From Thermogutta sp. (GTDB lineage: Bacteria > Planctomycetota > Planctomycetia > Pirellulales > Thermoguttaceae): DNA of 9,719 nt. The position numbers and the translations under genes were made by a program. This document shows positions 4,831 through 9,719 of the stretch, piece by piece. A model generated the notes under the pieces. It did not search any database, had not been told where the DNA came from, and saw only the letters and a list, made by a program, of their open reading frames with translations. The stretch covers positions 1 to 9,719 of the forward strand of contig NZ_JACIYL010000086.1 in the NCBI RefSeq assembly GCF_014359955.1, read 5' to 3'. Numbering within the stretch: position 1 is the first letter of the stretch; the number at the start of each line of letters is the position of its first letter.

Positions 4831-7800
4831 TCACTGCTCTCTCTTCTCTGTGTTGACCTGCTCATCAGCCTTTGGCGGAAGTGTGATAGCACCACCGCGT
4901 CGGCGATAGAGCAGCCAGTACACCGTGGGGATGACCACGAGGGTGAAGGTTGTGGAAGCAAAAATACCAAAGATGATTGACCAGGCAAGCCCGGAGAAAA
5001 TCGGGTCAAGCGTGATCACCCAGTTTCCCAGCAAGGTGGTGGCCGACGTCAGGAAGATCGGGCGGAGCCGGACCGCAACGCTTCGCACGATGGCCTCTTT
5101 GAGGTCATGTCCATCCATCAAACTGTGGTGGATGAAGTCGATCAGGACCACCGAGTTTCGCACCACAATACCGGCAAGGCCGATCATGCCAATCATGGCC
5201 GTGGCAGTGAAGAAGACGGGATTGGCAAAACCTCCCACCGGTTTATTTGTAAGGATATTGAGGAGCCAGAAACCGGGCATGATGCCAATCATGGTCAGCG
5301 GGATCGCCAGCATGATGATGAGCGGCAGAACCCGAGATTTAGTCTCGAACATCAAAAGGATGAAGATCACCACCAGGGCCACGCCGAAGGCGATGCCCAG
5401 GTCCCGGAACACGTCGAGAGTGATCTTCCACTCGCCTTCTCCCGCCCAAACGACACGGTAACCGTCGGGAACGGCCCAGTAATCCCCGCCGCCAGGATGA
5501 AACCAGGTGCGTTCCTGCCAGGGCCGTGGGTTCGGCGTCAGATGGGCGAGTTCCGACTGCGACACACGATCCATTTCCATATCGATGATTGCGTCGGCCG
5601 GCGGACGACCGGCGATTTCTCCGTACACATACACCACCCGCTGCAGGTTCTTATGGTAGATCGTCTTGTCCTCGAGCAGAGGGCTTCCGTCCGGATTTGT
5701 GGACACAAAGCTGCCCAGCGAGCCGAGTTGTACCAACTGGCCGTTCTGGCCATGGACATAGATTTCCTCGAGATCATCCTCCGCGGAACGTTCGGAGCGT
5801 TTCAGCCGCAATATGACAGGCAGCGGATTGACCTCGGAGGGAATATGCAGTTCCGTGGCGTGATATCCGCTCAAAGCCGCCTGAATCGTCTGCGCGATAA
5901 CCTCCTTGGAGACGCCGGATAACGCTGCCTTGGGCTGGTCGGTGACAAATACGCGCTTGGGCTGGTCGGCTTCGGCCGAAATATCCACGTCCACCACACC
6001 GGGCTCCCGCAGCATTCGCTCTTCCACTTTTTTGGCCGCTGCGATGAGCTGAAGATAGTTGGCGTCCGGTGGGCCGTACACTTCCGCCGTGATCGTTGCG
6101 ATGACGGGTGGTCCGGGCGGGACTTCTACCAGTTTGATGTTGGCATTGGTTTCCTTCGCGATTCTTTCGATATCGTGGCGAATTCGCAGGACGATCTCAT
6201 GTGACTGATGGGCGCGGTGATCCTTGTGGAGGAGATTGATTCGGATATCGGCCACGTTGCTCCCCTGGCGAAGGAAGTAGTGTCGGACAAGCCCATTAAA
6301 ATCCATCGGAGAAGACAGTCCCGCGTAAATTGCGAAATCCTTCACTTCCGGAAGTCCGGCCAGGTATGCGGCGACCCGTCGGGCTACGGCGTCCGTTTCT
6401 TCCAGCGTCGTACCCTCCGGCATATCGATCACCACCTGAAACTCGTTCTTGTTGTCATAGGGAAGCATCTTGAGGGGGACCACTCGCAAACCCGGGAGCA
6501 GCAACGAAGCGAAGAACAATACGGCAACCGTGCCGACCACTCCCCATGCCGCCCACGACCGGTTGAGGATCGGGCGAAACACCGTGCTCACAATCCGGTA
6601 CACAGGCCGTTTCGTCAGGTCGTAGGGAACGTCTTCGTGAGCCTTTTGAGGCTTGGCCCCCTGCAATGCGAACATCGCCATCCAGGGGGTGATGAGCAGC
6701 GAAACGGCCAGCGACACCAAGAGCGTGACCGGTACGTTGAGAGCCATGGGCGCCATGTATGGCCCCATCATGCCTGTGATGAAAGCCATCGGAGCAAAAC
6801 TGGCGACGATGGCAAGTGTCGACATGACGAGAGCAGGCCGCACTTCCTGAACGGCGCGGAGAACGGCCGGACGGGGCGGCAATATTCGCATGGAAAAATA
6901 TCGAGCTATGTTTTCCACATCGGTGATGGGGTCGTCTACGAGAAGCCCCAAGGCCAGAATGAGTGCGAACAGTGTGACCCGGTTGATGGTGTAACCGGCC
7001 AGGTAGTTGATGAACAGCGTGACGCTGTAACAAACCGGTACAGCCAGCGCGATGACCACAGCAGCACGCCAGCCGATTGTCAGCCAGATCAACCCGATGA
7101 CGGTGAGCACAGCCACAACCAGCGCCTCGACCAGTTCGTTGACTTTTTCATTGGCCGTTTCCCCATAATCTCGCGTGATTCTGTAAAACACCCCGGCCGG
7201 CAGATGCGTCTTGGCCAGTTCCGCCATTCGCTCTTCGACCGCCCGCGCCACCCAGACGGCGTTCGATCCCTTTTGCTTTGCGACCGCGATCGTCACAGCA
7301 GGATAGAAATGGACAGGGATCTTTTCCCGAGGCGTGCGGAGATCGGACGGCGTGATGTGTTCGACGGGAAGCTCCGGGCGACGCGATGCCGGCCCGAAAC
7401 CAATCCAGGTGTACGACGTTGGCTCGGCAGGACCATCGATGACCTCCGCCACGTCTTTCAAATAGACGGGCCGGTTCCCCACAACATTCACGACGAGGTT
7501 CTGGAGTTCAATGGCGTCCTCGACAAACGTCCCGGCCTCGACAATGAATTCCTGCCCCTGCTGATCGAAGCTGCCGGCCTGAACGTTGACGTTGCTGGCA
7601 CGCAGGGCCTGGGCGACCTGCAGGATTGAGGTGCTGCGGGCAGCCAGCTTAATCGGGTTGACCTCCACCCGGATGTGCCGGGGACGTCCGCCCACCACGG
7701 TCACCCGGTTGGTTTGTGGAACCGCTTTTAATTCATTCTGGAGCTGTTCGGCAATACGCCGCAGTTCGTAGTCGCTGACTTTTTCCGGGTCGCGCGACCA

Positions 7801-8259
7801 CAACGTGATGTTGACGATCGGAACATCGTCGATTTCCACCGGCTTAACGACCCACGCCTGGACACTCCGCGGCGCTTCGTCGATATACGACTGGATTTTG
7901 CTGTGGAGCTTGACCAGGGAGTCTTCACGATTCTGACCCACATAAAACCGAACGATAATGATCGCCTGCCCGGGACGGGACATCGAATAGACGTACTCCA
8001 CGCCATCGATTTGATAAACAATACGTTCCAGGCGATTGGTGATTTGCTGTTCTACTTCCTGAGCGGAAAGTCCCGGAGCGGAAATAAACACGTCCATCAT
8101 CGGCACCACGATCTGCGGTTCTTCCTCGCGTGGTGTGATCCACAGTGCCCCCATACCGATGATGATGGAGATAATCGTCAGCATGATCGCGGAGTCTCCT
8201 CGCAGGAAGACATCCACGATGCGGGTGAGAAACGGGACTTTTTCCTGAGGATTTGTCAC
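4831..8259 (-). CDS. RND efflux pump, inner-membrane permease subunit
   Basis: This is a 1142-residue proton-driven RND permease of the AcrB/COG0841 superfamily and second gene of the adaptor-permease operon. It has the duplicated RND plan: TM1 at about 24-41, a large periplasmic porter loop (42-375), TM2-6 at about 376-530, TM7 at 572-590, a second periplasmic loop (591-948), and TM8-12 from 949 to 1117. The proton-relay TM4 reads GLLVDDPITDVENI (438-451), keeping both Asp residues (442, 443) that are essential in AcrB, plus an extra Asp447. In TM10, GIVVRNSVVLIDF (1030-1042) has Arg1034 where AcrB has the relay Lys940. AcrB has 1049 residues; the surplus lies partly in the porter loops, including about 285-318 and 904-940. 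The start is GTG with AGGGAGG 7 nt upstream and an in-frame TAG at 8274-8272. Substrate is not predictable: the TM4 motif and Arg suggest a branch distinct from classical AcrB and CzcA. Family assignment is very sure. Confidence 0.95.
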   Translation of the reverse strand: MTNPQEKVPFLTRIVDVFLRGDSAIMLTIISIIIGMGALWITPREEEPQIVVPMMDVFISAPGLSAQEVEQQITNRLERIVYQIDGVEYVYSMSRPGQAIIIVRFYVGQNREDSLVKLHSKIQSYIDEAPRSVQAWVVKPVEIDDVPIVNITLWSRDPEKVSDYELRRIAEQLQNELKAVPQTNRVTVVGGRPRHIRVEVNPIKLAARSTSILQVAQALRASNVNVQAGSFDQQGQEFIVEAGTFVEDAIELQNLVVNVVGNRPVYLKDVAEVIDGPAEPTSYTWIGFGPASRRPELPVEHITPSDLRTPREKIPVHFYPAVTIAVAKQKGSNAVWVARAVEERMAELAKTHLPAGVFYRITRDYGETANEKVNELVEALVVAVLTVIGLIWLTIGWRAAVVIALAVPVCYSVTLFINYLAGYTINRVTLFALILALGLLVDDPITDVENIARYFSMRILPPRPAVLRAVQEVRPALVMSTLAIVASFAPMAFITGMMGPYMAPMALNVPVTLLVSLAVSLLITPWMAMFALQGAKPQKAHEDVPYDLTKRPVYRIVSTVFRPILNRSWAAWGVVGTVAVLFFASLLLPGLRVVPLKMLPYDNKNEFQVVIDMPEGTTLEETDAVARRVAAYLAGLPEVKDFAIYAGLSSPMDFNGLVRHYFLRQGSNVADIRINLLHKDHRAHQSHEIVLRIRHDIERIAKETNANIKLVEVPPGPPVIATITAEVYGPPDANYLQLIAAAKKVEERMLREPGVVDVDISAEADQPKRVFVTDQPKAALSGVSKEVIAQTIQAALSGYHATELHIPSEVNPLPVILRLKRSERSAEDDLEEIYVHGQNGQLVQLGSLGSFVSTNPDGSPLLEDKTIYHKNLQRVVYVYGEIAGRPPADAIIDMEMDRVSQSELAHLTPNPRPWQERTWFHPGGGDYWAVPDGYRVVWAGEGEWKITLDVFRDLGIAFGVALVVIFILLMFETKSRVLPLIIMLAIPLTMIGIMPGFWLLNILTNKPVGGFANPVFFTATAMIGMIGLAGIVVRNSVVLIDFIHHSLMDGHDLKEAIVRSVAVRLRPIFLTSATTLLGNWVITLDPIFSGLAWSIIFGIFASTTFTLVVIPTVYWLLYRRRGGAITLPPKADEQVNTEKREQ

Positions 8260-8415
8260 GGTCGAGCCTCCCTATTTATGTTTCTGTTGCTTCTGGTGGC
8301 TTGAGACCTGGCCGCTGGACCCTGAGGATAAGTCCCAATGCCTGCCCAGCATGTGTCAAAGTCGTCGCGCTGAACACGTGGGACCTGCCCTCCTGGCGAC
8401 AAAATCGACGCCCAA
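8260..8415 (-). other. Long gap between adaptor and permease genes
   Basis: Most adaptor-permease pairs are nearly contiguous, but here 156 nt separate them. On the minus strand the gap holds a perfect TTGACA (8359-8354) without a good -10 at 16-18 nt, and GGGCAGG occurs twice. I see no small gene or terminator. An internal promoter or translational control element is possible but not shown. Confidence 0.3.
8267..8273 (-). promoter_or_regulatory. Ribosome-binding site for the GTG start of the RND permease
   Basis: On the minus strand AGGGAGG (8273-8267) is followed by a 7-nt spacer and GTG at 8259-8257. An in-frame TAG at 8274-8272 rules out a longer protein, and no other start codon precedes the conserved N-terminal segment, so GTG is the start. 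Confidence 0.75.
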
Positions 8416-9600
8416 TCACCGTTTCTGCGGGACGGTGCTTTCCGAACCTTGCTGTGACGTCCCTTCTCCGCCGCTCTGCGAGACGCCAAGATAAGGACAG
8501 ACGCTTGGATCGGCATTTTTGGGGACCGCCACCATCTCGCCGGCTTGGAGACCACTCAGAACTTCGAGATGTCCCGGGCGTCCAAATCGGCCGACCTGAA
8601 TGAGTCGCCGTTCCTTTGTGCCGTCGGGTTGTACCACCTCGACAAAATCGAGTTGTCCAATCCGCTTGATGGCGGCTGCGTTGAGACAGAGATGTTTGCG
8701 GCGTCCCGCTTCGATCTGCACGTTTCCGAACATACCTTCTACCAATCCCGGAGTTTCCGGAAGGACGATTTTTACGAGGACGCTCCGCGTCGCCACATCT
8801 GCCTGGGGCACCTTTTCATCCACGGTGCCTTCAATCGTCCGTTGAAGAGCGTCGATATAGACTTTGACCTTGTCGCCAATCTTCAGGCGATTGGCCAGGT
8901 GTTCCGCAACGGGGACCTCCAATCGAAGCGAAGAGGGATCATACATCGTTAACAGGGGAACGCCCGGAGAAGCTGTGTCTCCTTCCTCGGCAAGACGATC
9001 CACAATCTGGCCGTCGCGAGGAGCGACGATGGTGCAATAGGAAAGGTTCACTTCGATTTCGGCCAGTGCCTGCTTGGCTTTTTCGTAATTGGCCTGTGCC
9101 TGATCACGTCGTGTGCGGAACTCGTTGAACTGTTGCTCGCTGATGGCCCCGGGCTGTTGCTTGCGGAGACGTTCGGCCCGTTCGAAATCATCCTGGGCCT
9201 GCTTGAAGGCCGCCTCCGCCGCCTGAAGCGCTGCCTGGGCCTGACTTCGCTGCCGCTCGAGGGCTGCGCGATCCAGTTCGATTAGCACGTCCCCCTGTTT
9301 GACCCGATCCCCAGCTCGGACGTGAATCTTGGTAATCGTGGACATGATTCGCGCCGAGATGGTGGTCCGTTCGCGGGCCTTTACCGTCCCCACAGCCTCC
9401 TCGATGTACGGCTTTTCCACAACTTCTACCGGCTCCTTGGTTTCCACATTGGGATCAAATCGGGGAAGTTCCGTCGTGACCTCGCCGGGGGCGATCTTCT
9501 CGTTAAAGAAGCCGAAAAGCCAGAAAATGACAAGCGTGAGGACCACAAGCCCCGCCAGAAAAGGAACAATGCGAATAATACTCCGAACAATCCCTTTCAT
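8416..9600 (-). CDS. HlyD/AcrA-type periplasmic adaptor subunit of the RND pump
   Basis: This is a 394-residue membrane fusion protein that would link the RND permease to an outer-membrane channel. Residues 12-32 form an N-terminal membrane anchor; no lipobox cysteine is present, so it is probably inserted rather than lipidated. VGTVKARERTTISARIMSTI (70-89) and the following IHVRAGDRVKQGDVLIELD (92-110) form the first half of the lipoyl domain, and LSYCTIVAPRDGQIVDR (186-202) with EEGDTASPGVPLLTMYD (205-221) the second half. Between them, 111-185 is an Ala/Gln/Glu/Arg-rich coiled-coil hairpin. Residues 222-300 form the beta-barrel domain and 301-365 the membrane-proximal domain. A Ser/Gly/Gln-rich tail (372-394) is an extension. 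ATG at 9600 has AGGAG 9 nt upstream. It is the first gene of the operon, 157 nt ahead of the permease on the same strand, as usual for such pairs. Assignment is very sure; substrate is unknown. Confidence 0.95.
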   Translation of the reverse strand: MKGIVRSIIRIVPFLAGLVVLTLVIFWLFGFFNEKIAPGEVTTELPRFDPNVETKEPVEVVEKPYIEEAVGTVKARERTTISARIMSTITKIHVRAGDRVKQGDVLIELDRAALERQRSQAQAALQAAEAAFKQAQDDFERAERLRKQQPGAISEQQFNEFRTRRDQAQANYEKAKQALAEIEVNLSYCTIVAPRDGQIVDRLAEEGDTASPGVPLLTMYDPSSLRLEVPVAEHLANRLKIGDKVKVYIDALQRTIEGTVDEKVPQADVATRSVLVKIVLPETPGLVEGMFGNVQIEAGRRKHLCLNAAAIKRIGQLDFVEVVQPDGTKERRLIQVGRFGRPGHLEVLSGLQAGEMVAVPKNADPSVCPYLGVSQSGGEGTSQQGSESTVPQKR

Positions 9601-9671
9601 TGTTCAATTCTCCTGGGAAATCGTTTGCCGTCGCTACAAACGACCTGGTAGGCATTTTCAGCTTTGTGTAA

Positions 9672-9705
9672 CCAGAGCGTAGACACTCTGGAATCGCTTT
9701 GCGAT
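9672..9705. repeat. Two adjacent palindromes upstream of the efflux operon
   Basis: CCAGAG (9672-9677) and CTCTGG (9686-9691) form an inverted repeat of 20 bp whose centre also pairs (GT 9679-9680 with AC 9683-9684). One base further on, ATCGC (9693-9697) and GCGAT (9701-9705) form a second inverted repeat around TTT. They lie 72-105 bp upstream of the adaptor start codon, where an operator for a pump repressor could be. They could equally be a dispersed extragenic repeat or the 3'-end hairpins of a gene beyond the window. Confidence 0.4.
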
Positions 9706-9719
9706 CACACCTGACCGGT

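Noticed and set aside
5107..5922. 271-codon plus-strand frame within the permease gene
   Set aside because: It is the same type of shadow: His/Asp/Gln-rich, no ribosome-binding site, and overlapping conserved RND sequence.
6208..7629. 473-codon open frame on the plus strand, opposite the RND permease
   Set aside because: Its protein is rich in His, Asp, Arg and Gln with no domain-like segments. It lies entirely inside a clearly homologous RND gene and is an antisense shadow caused by codon bias.

Overview
The window looks like chromosomal DNA of a planctomycete, probably Pirellulales and possibly a Thermogutta-like lineage. The main reason is the gene at 640-2181, which matches the BBP7 outer-membrane beta-barrel family, a family expanded in Planctomycetes. 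GC looks moderate, in the mid-50s percent by eye. The genus is inference only. There are no tRNA or rRNA genes, CRISPR arrays, transposases or phage genes. I found no convincing new multi-gene system; most of the window is ordinary metabolism, envelope and transport content.

Layout, left to right. Positions 3-77 hold the last 24 codons of an unidentified plus-strand gene. Positions 78-639 are a 562-bp non-coding stretch with several inverted repeats, including two hairpins that cannot form together. Positions 640-2181 (+) encode the exported BBP7 barrel protein. Positions 2182-2490 form a convergent intergenic gap with two strong palindromes, one resembling a dispersed palindromic repeat. Positions 2491-2943 (-) encode a single-domain cupin. 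Positions 2944-3589 separate the divergent cupin gene from the next gene. Positions 3590-4723 (+) encode a protein resembling the SorC/DeoR-type sugar-binding effector domain, without a recognisable DNA-binding helix-turn-helix.

The right half is one minus-strand operon read from 9600 down to 4831. It encodes a HlyD/AcrA-type periplasmic adaptor (8416-9600), then, after a 157-nt gap, an RND efflux permease of 1142 residues (4831-8259). The two would form the inner-membrane and periplasmic parts of a tripartite efflux pump. No TolC-like outer-membrane channel is visible here; it may lie upstream beyond 9719 or elsewhere. A pair of adjacent palindromes (9672-9705) sits just upstream of the adaptor gene.

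The left-hand genes do not form an obvious pathway with the pump. The cupin and sugar-sensor genes are divergent neighbours, so a shared sugar-related role is possible but unsupported.
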